64,000 nt of DNA from an uncultured Eubacteriales bacterium (GTDB taxonomy: Bacteria; Bacillota; Clostridia; Oscillospirales; Acutalibacteraceae). The notes under the pieces are model-generated. The model searched no databases and had not been told where the DNA came from. It worked only from the letters and a program-made list of their open reading frames with translations. Shown here in pieces: positions 16,401 through 23,462 of the stretch. Made by a program: the position numbers and the translations under genes. Positions within the stretch are counted from its first letter, which is position 1. The number at the start of each line of letters is the position of its first letter. The DNA lies in assembly GCA_900315255.1 (NCBI GenBank), contig OMYH01000001.1, forward strand, positions 62,001 through 126,000, in the 5' to 3' direction.

Positions 16401-17855
16401 AACCGTGATACGAGCATTGCACTGGCAGGTATTGCAGTATGGGTTCAGTCACTCGCAGCGGTTATTACACCTGCACCGTTCCTCAGACAGGGACTCACTT
16501 TGTATTCAGTGATCATCATGCTGATCTTTGCGGTCAATACCTATGGAAGATATCTGAACGCAGTAAGGATCAACATGAATTTCAGGTTCGTGACGGATTC
16601 ATCTCAGAAATATACTGGCAAGTTTTTCCATGATCAGAGAATGCTTGCTACCCTTTTAAGCGGAATGAGGAACGAAAAGTCCGAGCTTGTGTTCCAGAAG
16701 AAAACAGCATTCCTCAAGCACTTTATAAAGCTGTCGAAGATGCACGACCCAGGCGAAGAGCTTGCAAAGAAATTCGCTTTGCCCACGCTTGCGTTTACAG
16801 TGTTAATGACGATAGTCTACGGATTATTGTCACATGATTTCTGCGAAACATTATCATTCCTGAGCATTATGCTTTGTGTCTGCGTGCCTGTATGTTCACA
16901 GATCCTCGGTGCACTGCCGCTGAGTAAATTGTCGAGAGAGGCGCTGCAGAATCAGTCTATGGTAGTAGGCTATCCTGCCGTAGAGAGATTTGCCGACAGC
17001 GGAGCCGTAATGATAGACGCCAAAGAACTTTATCCCGAGGGCAGCGTTCATCTTTCAATGCTCAAGACCTTTGACGACAGACGAAAGGACGAGGCTGTTA
17101 TCGCAGCAGCTGCTATAATGATCGCAGCAGGCGGTGCGGCGTCCGGTATGTTTGATGAGCTTATCGGACAGAGAATAGAGATGCTTCCCAAGGCTGAAAA
17201 TGTTATGTATCAGGACGGCAAGGGTCTTATCGGCTGGGTAGACGGAGAAAGATACTTCATAGGCAACCGCCAGCTGATTTTGTCCCACGGAATGCAGCCT
17301 GCGGATATAGAGTACGAAAACGAACAGAAGCAGGGCAGCCGCGAGATACTTTATCTTGCTCGTTCCGGCGAGGTCATAGCGATGTTTATTGTGACTTATG
17401 ACGCCAACAGACGAGTTGCAGATGCGCTCAGACGTATGGAGGCAACGGGAATGACTTTGCTTATCAGAACGACCGATGCCAATATCACAGCGGAGAGAAT
17501 AGCTGCCGATTTCGGAGTGTATTATAAGAATATCAAGATTCTTGAACAGAAAAACGCTAACTTTATCCGTGACGAGATGATAGGCAAAGAAAAAGCGTCC
17601 CCTGCATTTATAGCAACAAAGGGCGGCGTAACGTCATTCGGAAGAGCAGTAAGCGAATGTATTCAGGCAAAGAACAACATTTCGCTGTCTGTGGCAATAC
17701 AGGTGTTCGCAGTATTGCTTGAGCTGCTTGTGGTATCGTTGTTCGGAGTGCTTGCAAGAGTGTCAATACATACAATGCCGTGGGTATTCTTCAGTATATT
17801 CTGGATCGCAGCAACGCTGGTCGGTCCGATGATAGTACAGAAATTTCAGAAATAG
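13443..17855 (+). CDS. Large acidic-repeat membrane protein with a degenerate P-type ATPase core
   Basis: About 1470 residues. The first 900 are hydrophilic and acidic, with two tandem repeats: nine copies of a 12-residue unit (EVTETKSEDTAP-like, about 184-296) and eight copies of a 14-residue unit (EDKKDISESGDKPT-like, about 433-545). From about residue 919 come membrane segments (TEALLTAAVLVLCLFSS, ISVRIFAIINFLIYTASV, YSVIIMLIFAVNTYG, LSIMLCVCVPVCSQILGAL). The layout after them follows P-type ATPases, but the phosphorylation motif DKTGT is replaced by D1192-AKEL, and TGDN by RTTDAN. GERYFIGNR and VTYDANRRVADALRRMEATG match the nucleotide-binding and hinge parts. It is therefore probably a pseudo-ATPase, with a structural or sensing role. 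GTG 13443 is eight bases after AAAGGGG. Confidence 0.82.
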   Translation: MSEREDIESVRTEKNPDTNKSDSSDKDSQANGKNPPVHSDEKTVKPSLIDRLKRAFSTEDTEYTDEYSDDDFPDDIEITKGSIFGNLFGKSLKAAKTPETEVKSDTDEKKSAENNSDKTNESEDTGTDVNIETDPQAVTEDAKPEPDPDPEEEAEFAMINAILDGESIDDMTFPDEVVSEEENKSKDTAPEVTETKSEDTAPEVAETKSEDTAPEVTETKSEDTAPEVAETKSKDTVPEVTETKSEDTVPEVTETKSEDTVPEVTETKFEDTAPEVTETKSEDTAPEVTETKPEDKLPEDKLPEDTERSSEVGDSFDSIDIIIEEDDIQDLIGDDDSELVFAEFDVDDESGGVDIIEINESADVTPRSENSDETVKAEEKSGNETETSVGDTNKSETEPQADSADEEIAVEEDQPFDESHDNDFDVEKTDNSPEDKKDISESGDKPTEDKKDIPENEDKPTEDKKNIPENEDKPTEDKKNIPENEDKPTEDKKDISESGDKPTEDKKDISASGDKPTEDKKNISASEDKPHEDKKNIPASEDKPTDDKKTGKFKEFYSKAKTRLTVMWNTMDDGSVQPAESKAVSLVKENKESVKSEENTEEHEPVPVPDSEPEPILSTDENEDTDRQSYGEELYKDMFGGESELDKYKRQLYGDDYVETKEEKKLQEDSVSSFFDAAEDNDGTPQSKKPITRMTVIRNDAPQQVDRSDRVTIRESLNVIEQDPREAVLTAEDKKQEEKNQQVLEKVKVFEEEYAQRKEQHAQEREERARKNALAYEKKFGAAKHISEIEIHNYAYPDEYESIKVKAGLFSESVKTEYDFYLGYSKLQNVAKRQLRINTDSSEDKKDNTSAGAAANSKAPARADETERTAVYDVNDSVSRELEEIDKQNPDLFEYRNEEEAGRVRQRIHGELKRYKSRFRTEALLTAAVLVLCLFSSKFSVGGGENANGISVRIFAIINFLIYTASVYNVRSIITHGLKSLAKLKANRDTSIALAGIAVWVQSLAAVITPAPFLRQGLTLYSVIIMLIFAVNTYGRYLNAVRINMNFRFVTDSSQKYTGKFFHDQRMLATLLSGMRNEKSELVFQKKTAFLKHFIKLSKMHDPGEELAKKFALPTLAFTVLMTIVYGLLSHDFCETLSFLSIMLCVCVPVCSQILGALPLSKLSREALQNQSMVVGYPAVERFADSGAVMIDAKELYPEGSVHLSMLKTFDDRRKDEAVIAAAAIMIAAGGAASGMFDELIGQRIEMLPKAENVMYQDGKGLIGWVDGERYFIGNRQLILSHGMQPADIEYENEQKQGSREILYLARSGEVIAMFIVTYDANRRVADALRRMEATGMTLLIRTTDANITAERIAADFGVYYKNIKILEQKNANFIRDEMIGKEKASPAFIATKGGVTSFGRAVSECIQAKNNISLSVAIQVFAVLLELLVVSLFGVLARVSIHTMPWVFFSIFWIAATLVGPMIVQKFQK
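13995..14328 (+). repeat. 36-bp coding minisatellite (nine copies)
   Basis: In-frame tandem units of 36 bases encoding EVTETKSEDTAP with small variations (A for T, V for A, K for E). Copy identity is high, so the number may vary by recombination or slippage without a frameshift. Confidence 0.9.
14742..15077 (+). repeat. 42-bp coding minisatellite (eight copies)
   Basis: In-frame tandem units of 42 bases encoding EDKKDISESGDKPT and variants (IPENEDKPT, ISASGDKPT). It is distinct from the 36-bp repeat but lies in the same gene and has the same acidic, Pro/Lys-containing character. Confidence 0.9.
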
Positions 17856-17922
17856 TAATTATTGAAGGGAATCTTTCATATTCAGACGAGAGATTCCCTG
17901 TATATATGAAGGAGAGTTTTTT

Positions 17923-18573
17923 ATGCAGATAGCGCCGTCGTTTTTATCGTGTGACTTTTCAAAACTTGGAGAAGAGCTTGTGCGAATGGATAAAGCAGGA
18001 GCAGATATCATCCATCTTGATGTAATGGACGGTCATTTTGTGCCGAACATAACTTTCGGAGCGCCTGTTATCAAGTGGGCAAGACCATACACAAAGCTTC
18101 CGTTTGACGTACATCTGATGATAAGCGAGCCTCACAGATATATCAGGGACTTTGCGCAGGCGGGTGCCGATATAATCACGTTTCATGTGGAGTGCGACAG
18201 TAATATTGACGAAACGATTTCTCTTATAGAAGAATGCGGAGTCAAGCCGGGACTTGTTATTAAACCCAACACTCCCGCAAGCGCAGTTTTTCCATACATG
18301 GACAGACTCTACATGGTGCTTGTCATGACGGTTGAGCCGGGCTTTGGAGGACAGTGTTTTATGGAGGATATGCTTCCGAAGGTCGGGGAGTTAAAGAAAT
18401 ACGCTGACGAAATAGGCAAAGACATTCTTATCGAAGCAGACGGCGGAATCAACACGCACACAATAAAACAGTGCAGTGACGCAGGTATAGACATATGCGT
18501 ATCGGGTACGGGAGTGTTTAAGGCGGACGACGCAAAGGCGGCTATCGAAAAATTGAAAAAATTGTGCGAGTAA
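17923..18573 (+). CDS. rpe: Ribulose-phosphate 3-epimerase
   Basis: A 216-residue TIM-barrel enzyme converting D-ribulose 5-phosphate to D-xylulose 5-phosphate in the pentose phosphate pathway. Signatures: IAPSFLSCDFSKL, then HLDVMDGHFVPNITFG (metal-binding His/Asp), DVHLMI, VMTVEPGFGGQ, and EADGGINTHT with the catalytic aspartate. Length is typical. The start has GAAGGAGAGTTTTTT upstream. A hairpin at 17863-17899 (AGGGAATC/GATTCCCT) lies in the short gap after the large membrane protein gene. Confidence 0.96.
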   Translation: MQIAPSFLSCDFSKLGEELVRMDKAGADIIHLDVMDGHFVPNITFGAPVIKWARPYTKLPFDVHLMISEPHRYIRDFAQAGADIITFHVECDSNIDETISLIEECGVKPGLVIKPNTPASAVFPYMDRLYMVLVMTVEPGFGGQCFMEDMLPKVGELKKYADEIGKDILIEADGGINTHTIKQCSDAGIDICVSGTGVFKADDAKAAIEKLKKLCE

Positions 18574-18581
18574 AAAACAAA

Positions 18582-18620
18582 CAGCCAATCCGAATCAATC
18601 ATCGGAGTTGGCTGTTTCTA
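18582..18620. terminator. Bidirectional terminator, overlapping the end of the convergent gene
   Basis: AACAGCCAATCCGA pairs with TCGGAGTTGGCTGTT (one bulge), followed by TCTATTTTTG on the + strand. It lies between rpe and the convergent hypothetical gene and includes that gene's last codons. Confidence 0.75.
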
Positions 18621-19233
18621 TTTTTGTGGGAACTACGTTTGTGCGGGTTTCTGCAAGGTAAATTCCCCAATCCTTCAACATTTCGGGAATATCGTATACG
18701 CTCTTCTCTTTGCAGATGTACCTTGAACACTCACCCGGAGAATCAGGGGTAAATGTGTTCCATGCCGTTATCAGGCCGTCTTTTTTCTCTATCTCGTGTG
18801 CTTCAAAGAATCCCTCAAATTCATCGGTATCCTTGGCATATATGGTTATTATGTTGTATTTTCGCACCATTATTTCATCTTTAAAGCTGTGACATCCGAA
18901 TCCGAATTCGCTCATGCCGTCATTGATAAGCAGATCGCCGAAACGATCCAGCAAGACCAGACATTCATCAACTGTGCAGCCGTCAATATAGTATATTTCT
19001 GTGTGAGTTTCTTGCAGTATACCGTTTTCGGGTTTCTGCTCTTTGTCGAAAGAAGCAGGCAGTTCGAGAATAAAAAACATAGGTTCATCGTGCATAACGA
19101 TATAGTGCTGCAGAACGCCTATGATTTTGTCTGCGTCTACGTTAGATTCAAATGAAACATCACTTGTTAACCTATATCCTTCTTCGAGCAAATTATGCCC
19201 TGAAACCTTATATCCCTGTGCTGAGTGCAGCAT
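18595..19233 (-). CDS. Uncharacterised 212-residue protein
   Basis: A soluble, acidic protein with no recognised motif. It begins MLHSAQGYKVSGHNLLEEGY and contains repeated aromatic/acidic beta-like stretches (PMFFILELPASFDKEQ, then TEIYYIDGCTVDECLVLLDR). There is no signal peptide or membrane segment. GGGAGGTACTCCGAT precedes the ATG on the minus strand. It is monocistronic. The size and composition would suit a SUKH- or Imm-type immunity protein, but I see no specific support. Confidence 0.8.
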   Translation of the reverse strand: MLHSAQGYKVSGHNLLEEGYRLTSDVSFESNVDADKIIGVLQHYIVMHDEPMFFILELPASFDKEQKPENGILQETHTEIYYIDGCTVDECLVLLDRFGDLLINDGMSEFGFGCHSFKDEIMVRKYNIITIYAKDTDEFEGFFEAHEIEKKDGLITAWNTFTPDSPGECSRYICKEKSVYDIPEMLKDWGIYLAETRTNVVPTKIETANSDD

Positions 19234-19389
19234 ATCGGAGTACCTCCCAAATATTATTATTTATTGAATAGTAACATAAATAATATTGATTGTCAATGCG
19301 TAAACCGAAAATGTTCAAAAATATTTACAACATAAATGTGGTCATTTGTCAAACAAATATACAGAAGATAAAAAACTTTTATGTTAATG

Positions 19390-19418
19390 TTGACAATGTA
19401 TCAATAATTGTGTATAAT
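19390..19418 (+). promoter_or_regulatory. Promoter of the DUF1292 gene
   Basis: TTGACA (19390-19395), 17 bases, TATAAT (19413-19418). The leader is about 95 bases and contains a small hairpin around GCCGCGTGTGACGGC. Confidence 0.78.
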
Positions 19419-19519
19419 ATCTGTAATTTAGATGATTAAAGCAGGTTTCGCCGCGTGTGACGGCATACGAGCTGTGTTTTATGTCTGAAGGATAAATAAA
19501 TAGAAAGAAGGCGTATTAT

Positions 19520-19816
19520 ATGAGTAAAGACGAGAATGTATTTGACGAATTGGAAGAGCTTGATAATATCGTAACTCTTAGCGACGAAAACGGCGAGGAT
19601 CATGAATTTGAATTTCTTGATCTTATTGAATATAAAGGCAGGGAATACGTTGTTCTTATCGAAAACGATGAGGACAGCGATGAGGTAGTTATTCTTGAAT
19701 ATGAAGAGAATGAAGAAGAAGAATCGTACACAAGCGTTGAGAGCGAAGAAATTCTTAACGCAGTGTTTGAGATATTCAAGGAAAAGTTTGCCGACGAATT
19801 TGATTTTACCGATTGA
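19520..19816 (+). CDS. DUF1292 family protein
   Basis: A 98-residue very acidic protein. NIVTLSDENGEDHEFEFLDL, then YKGREYVVLIENDEDSDEVV and ILEYEENEEEESY match DUF1292, a small Firmicutes family of unknown function, often found near the yrvF/ruvX-mltG genes but alone here. AGAAAGAAGGCG precedes the ATG. Confidence 0.9.
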   Translation: MSKDENVFDELEELDNIVTLSDENGEDHEFEFLDLIEYKGREYVVLIENDEDSDEVVILEYEENEEEESYTSVESEEILNAVFEIFKEKFADEFDFTD

Positions 19817-19894
19817 TATTGAGATCGACCGTCTGTTTTTTCGTCATAAATTAACAAATAGTTGGTGCATTTTTAAAGAAAAATTCATAACGTA

Positions 19895-19925
19895 TTAACA
19901 TACTTTTTTTCAGATACGTTATAAT
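19895..19925 (+). promoter_or_regulatory. Probable promoter of the EamA gene leader
   Basis: TTAACA (19895-19900) and TATAAT (19920-19925) with a long 19-base spacer. It is placed so that transcription would begin right at the first stem of the structured leader. Confidence 0.5.
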
Positions 19926-19931
19926 ATTATT

Positions 19932-20042
19932 GTACCAAGGGCGGAACCGCACCGCCGAAGGTACATGTTCTACCCTCCTCAAAATGTACCCCTCAAACTA
20001 AGGGAGCAGCCGATTGTCCGCAACGATCGGCTGTTTCTGTTT
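19932..20042 (+). promoter_or_regulatory. Structured leader, candidate riboswitch or attenuator
   Basis: GTACC (19932-19936) can pair with GGTAC (19960-19964), enclosing a smaller GGCGG/CCGCC hairpin. The same GGTACAT (19960-19966) can instead pair with ATGTACC (19984-19990). A C-rich loop (CCCTCC) faces an AAACTAAGGGAG tail that could form a pseudoknot. Then AGCCGAT/ATCGGCT (20008-20032) forms a terminator-like hairpin followed by GTTTCTGTTT. Two mutually exclusive stems before a terminator fit a switch. The tail looks somewhat like that of preQ1-I, and guanidine classes often precede transporters, but no class can be assigned by eye. Confidence 0.55.
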
Positions 20043-20066
20043 GTGTTATTAAGATTGGTGATATGT

Positions 20067-20960
20067 GTGAATAAAAAATTATCTTCAATGCTGCTCGCCT
20101 TTTCATGTGCGGCGGTCTGGTCATTTGCGTTTCCTTTGATAAAGATCGGGCTTGCACTGTTTGAGGTTGCCTCGGGTGATACGGGAGCAAAAACTCTGTT
20201 CGCAGGCATAAGATTCTTTACGGCAGGTGTTTTTGTAATGATAATTGCTGCTGTCATAGGAAAAGATATACATATGAAAAGCAGAAAGGACCTTTTCGGA
20301 GTTCTCCTGTTCGGTTTGGTGAATACCACTCTGCATTACTTTTTCTATTATATAGGCTTGTCTAATCAATCGGGTTCACGCTCGGCCGTTATTGATTCCA
20401 TGAGTACGTTTATACTTATTATACTTGCCTGCATCGTCTTTAAAGATGAAAAGATGACCTCAAGGAAAGCGTTAGGCTGTCTTCTGGGAGTCTGCGGAAT
20501 AATTACCGTTAATATCGGCGGTAATATCGGAGAAGGGTTTACTCTCTCGGGCGATGGTATGCTGATACTCAGCGCAGTGTTTTCGGCTCTCGGGGGAATA
20601 TTGACCCGAACGGCGGCAAAAAATACCGACATACTTACCGCTACGGGCATAAGCCTGTCGTTCGGCGGATTGCTGATGATATTGTTCGGATTTGCGATGG
20701 GAGGAAGGCTCAATGTGATAAATTTGCAGGGAGCTTTGATAATGCTTGGGCTTATTCTTATTTCTGTATACGGTTTTTCCGTATACAACAGACTTTTATG
20801 CAGCAATCCCGTAGGAGATATCGCTATATTCAATTCACTGATACCCATATTGGGCGTACTGCTGTCGTGTCTGATACTAAAAGAACCGTTCCGTATACAA
20901 TATATATTGGCAGGAATTTTCTCTGCAGCAGGTGTGTACTTCGTAAATCGAAAGAAATAA
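20067..20960 (+). CDS. EamA/DMT superfamily transporter
   Basis: A 297-residue protein with about ten membrane segments in two EamA repeats (LLAFSCAAVWSFAFPLIKIG at the start; the second half begins LSGDGMLILSAVFSALGGIL). DMT exporters move amino acids, nucleotides, drugs or other metabolites. The substrate is not evident. I chose GTG 20067 (VNKKLSSML), which follows a weak GGTGAT; the ORF continues upstream into the structured leader but has no convincing ribosome site there. The upstream leader suggests ligand-controlled expression. Confidence 0.88.
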   Translation: MNKKLSSMLLAFSCAAVWSFAFPLIKIGLALFEVASGDTGAKTLFAGIRFFTAGVFVMIIAAVIGKDIHMKSRKDLFGVLLFGLVNTTLHYFFYYIGLSNQSGSRSAVIDSMSTFILIILACIVFKDEKMTSRKALGCLLGVCGIITVNIGGNIGEGFTLSGDGMLILSAVFSALGGILTRTAAKNTDILTATGISLSFGGLLMILFGFAMGGRLNVINLQGALIMLGLILISVYGFSVYNRLLCSNPVGDIAIFNSLIPILGVLLSCLILKEPFRIQYILAGIFSAAGVYFVNRKK

Positions 20961-21044
20961 TAAATATAATGCTGTTAATATGCATATGGTAGCAACACTA
21001 AATTTGTGCAAAACGCTGATTATTACAAAAATGATCAAAAAGGG

Positions 21045-21072
21045 TTGCATTTCTGTTACTTTTTGTTATAAT
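21045..21072 (+). promoter_or_regulatory. Promoter of the G5/M23 gene
   Basis: TTGCAT (21045-21050), 16 bases, TATAAT (21067-21072). Confidence 0.65.
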
Positions 21073-21124
21073 AGAGATAGTTAAATTTTACATTCATGTA
21101 ACATTTATTTAGGGGTTGTTTAAA

Positions 21125-22657
21125 TTGACAGATTTTGAATTCGATAAGGAGTTCGAGGTAACAGAAGAAATGCTCAACAATTTCTCTGCGGATATTTCCG
21201 ATTACTTCGACTCGGGAAAGGAAGAGCCGCCCGTCAGCTATGAATATGCTGTGACGGAGGACGACTATAAAACAATAGAAGACGTTCGTGCGGAGAGAGC
21301 CGAGCGTCAGAGAAAAAGAAAGATCGCAAGGAGAAAAGAAAGACGCTCCAAGCTTGTAAATTCTCTTATGCCCATGACGGCAATGTTCTTGTTAGTTGCA
21401 ACCGTATCGTATCTGAACTCGCTGCAGTTTGGTCTTGCGATAACGTACAAGGATCAGACATTGGGCATGGTAGAGAATGCGGAGGTTGTAGAAGAGGCCG
21501 CAAGTATCATTGACAGCAGGATCATCAACAAGAGCCTTGATTCTCTGGAGGATCAGCCGAAGTACAAAGTTGCAGTAGTCAGCAACACTTCGGATTTCAA
21601 GAGTTCCACTGAGCTGAGCCGTTCGATTATCGCAAACGACAGCACGCTTACCGATAATATATGCGGTGTGTTTGCCGACGGAGATTTTGTTGGTGCGGTG
21701 ACTACGGAGGAAGAGGCGCAAAAGGTGCTTGATGAGATACTTGCAGAGCAGAAGGATGTGTTTGCCTCCGAAAACGGCAAGGTCGAAAGCGTGGAGTTCA
21801 ACAGCAGCGTAAGCCTTGAAACAGGAGTATATTCGAGTGATTCGATCGTATCCACAGACGTACTCAAGGACAGACTGCTTAATAATATAGATCTCAGCTA
21901 TGAAGTAAATATTCTTGAAGAAAAGAATGTCAAGCTGAGATACAAGACAGAATATGTTGTTGACGAGAGCAAAACGGACAATTACGAGCAGGTCACGACC
22001 AAGGGTCAGATCGGAGAGGGAGTTGCCGTAAATCGTGTGACATACATCGACGGAGTGAAGATCTCCGAGGAAAATGTTTCCGTAAAAGCGACAACAAAGC
22101 CTGTCAAGGAAATCATTACAATTTCTCCGGATAACGAGAATGCTATAAAGACGAAGGTTGAGGATACCGAGGATAAGACATCAACGGATAAGGATACAGT
22201 AAAAGATACCGATACCGAGGCTTCAACAAATGACAATAACGTTAAACCAACCAATACCGATCCGAAAAACTCACAGTTTATCTGGCCTGCGCCAACCTGC
22301 GGTTACATTACCAACTATTTTGGCTATCAGGGCGAAAAGCTTCACAAGGGTATCGACATCTCGGACGGAGCTGCAGACGGTCAGCCGATCGCAGCTGCTG
22401 CGTCGGGATATGTTACAACAACCGTATTTGATTACGGTACCGAGAATTACGGCTGTTATATAATTATAGATCATGGCGACGGGTATCAGACTCTGTACGC
22501 ACAGTGCAGCGATATTTATGTTGCCCCGGGAACTTATGTTGAACAGGGTGAAATTATTGGCGCTATAGGTTCAACGGGAGATTCTACAGGTGCTCACCTC
22601 CACTTTGAAATCCGCAAAAACGGTGAGTATGTTGATCCAACCATCTACTTATATTAA
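21125..22657 (+). CDS. Membrane-anchored G5 and M23 peptidase protein
   Basis: A 510-residue cell wall hydrolase. After an acidic cytoplasmic stretch and a basic segment (ERQRKRKIARRKERRSK) comes one membrane span (PMTAMFLLVATVSYL, about residues 80-100). The extracellular part has a G5 domain (VTTKGQIGEGVAVNRVTYID, then EENVSVKATTKPVKEI), a Thr/Asp-rich linker and a C-terminal M23 LytM domain. The zinc site is complete: HKGIDISDGAADGQPI (H...D) and AHLHFEIRKNG (HxH). Such enzymes cut peptidoglycan cross-bridges. The start is a TTG at 21125, nine bases after AGGGG; the TTG three codons earlier abuts the ribosome site. Confidence 0.92.
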   Translation: MTDFEFDKEFEVTEEMLNNFSADISDYFDSGKEEPPVSYEYAVTEDDYKTIEDVRAERAERQRKRKIARRKERRSKLVNSLMPMTAMFLLVATVSYLNSLQFGLAITYKDQTLGMVENAEVVEEAASIIDSRIINKSLDSLEDQPKYKVAVVSNTSDFKSSTELSRSIIANDSTLTDNICGVFADGDFVGAVTTEEEAQKVLDEILAEQKDVFASENGKVESVEFNSSVSLETGVYSSDSIVSTDVLKDRLLNNIDLSYEVNILEEKNVKLRYKTEYVVDESKTDNYEQVTTKGQIGEGVAVNRVTYIDGVKISEENVSVKATTKPVKEIITISPDNENAIKTKVEDTEDKTSTDKDTVKDTDTEASTNDNNVKPTNTDPKNSQFIWPAPTCGYITNYFGYQGEKLHKGIDISDGAADGQPIAAAASGYVTTTVFDYGTENYGCYIIIDHGDGYQTLYAQCSDIYVAPGTYVEQGEIIGAIGSTGDSTGAHLHFEIRKNGEYVDPTIYLY

Positions 22658-22685
22658 GATAAATAACCCCAAAACAAAACAGGAA

Positions 22686-22716
22686 GAGGACACCCGGCGG
22701 TGTCCCCTTTCTGTTT
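22686..22716 (+). terminator. Terminator of the M23 gene
   Basis: GGACACC and GGTGTCC pair around CGGC, followed by CCTTTCTGTTT. Confidence 0.8.
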
Positions 22717-22771
22717 AAAAAGCAAAAGACATCATTTGCAACACAGTTATTAGTAATTGGGAGTATGAATA

Positions 22772-22987
22772 ATGAGTATTTTCAGGAAGAAAACGGAAAC
22801 GATCCCCGAAGGCTGCGTGCCTGTTATCAGGTGCAGCATATGTACGGGTGAAAAAGTTGCAGGGTTTAAAAACAAGACAACCGGCAGGATCGAGGAGATC
22901 ATGCTGATAGAGGACGAGCTTGACCTGCGGAAGTTCCGTGACCGCTACGGCATAGGCTATAATGACAAAATAGAGAAGGTGTATTGA
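22772..22987 (+). CDS. Small cysteine-containing protein
   Basis: A 71-residue soluble protein (MSIFRKKTETIPEGCVPVIR, then CSICTGEKVAGFKNKTTGR). The CSIC pair suggests metal binding or redox activity, but no family is recognised. GGGAG lies upstream. The rhodanese lipoprotein gene begins two bases after its stop, so the two are co-translated. This fits a sulfur- or redox-related role only by association. Confidence 0.75.
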   Translation: MSIFRKKTETIPEGCVPVIRCSICTGEKVAGFKNKTTGRIEEIMLIEDELDLRKFRDRYGIGYNDKIEKVY

Positions 22988-22988
22988 T

Positions 22989-23420
22989 ATGCGAAGTATT
23001 ATTATTCTTATTGCGGTCGTGACGGCAGTCCTGCTTTCTGCTTGTACTCCCTGTACGGACACGGTTTCGGATAGGGGAAGTTCAGCGGAGATCTCACAGC
23101 ACGGTGAGATCGGCTATTTACAGATAACACAGGAGGAAGCACAGCGTATCATGGATACGAACGAAAACATAATTATCCTTGATGTGCGTACCGAGCAGGA
23201 ATTCTCCGAGGGACATATCACCGGTGCAATCTGTATTCCCAACGAAACGATAACCGAGGATGTCATCAAAGAGCTGCCCGATAAGGAGCAGATCATACTT
23301 GTGTATTGCCGAAGCGGAAGAAGGAGCAAGGAGGCGAGTGAAAAGCTTGCGTCATACGGATATACGAATATCAGGGAATTCGGCGGGATCAACGACTGGC
23401 AGGGTGAGATCGAAAAATAA
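22989..23420 (+). CDS. Rhodanese-domain lipoprotein
   Basis: A 143-residue lipoprotein (LLSAC lipobox, Cys about residue 19) with one rhodanese domain: ILDVRTEQEFSEGHITGAI, then the active-site loop VYCRSGRRS (Cys near residue 108) and GGINDWQGEI. Rhodaneses transfer sulfane sulfur; surface-anchored forms are poorly understood and may act in redox or sulfur handling outside the cell. It is coupled with the small CxxC protein upstream and ends at a strong terminator. Confidence 0.92.
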   Translation: MRSIIILIAVVTAVLLSACTPCTDTVSDRGSSAEISQHGEIGYLQITQEEAQRIMDTNENIIILDVRTEQEFSEGHITGAICIPNETITEDVIKELPDKEQIILVYCRSGRRSKEASEKLASYGYTNIREFGGINDWQGEIEK

Positions 23421-23455
23421 AACTTCCGCTCTTGAACTTTTCAAGCGGAAGTTTT
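23419..23455. terminator. Strong bidirectional terminator
   Basis: AAAACTTCCGCTCTTGAA and TTCAAGCGGAAGTTTT form a long stem (one bulge) with A and U tracts on opposite sides, between convergent rhodanese and cardiolipin synthase genes. Confidence 0.9.
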
Positions 23456-23462
23456 ATGAGTA

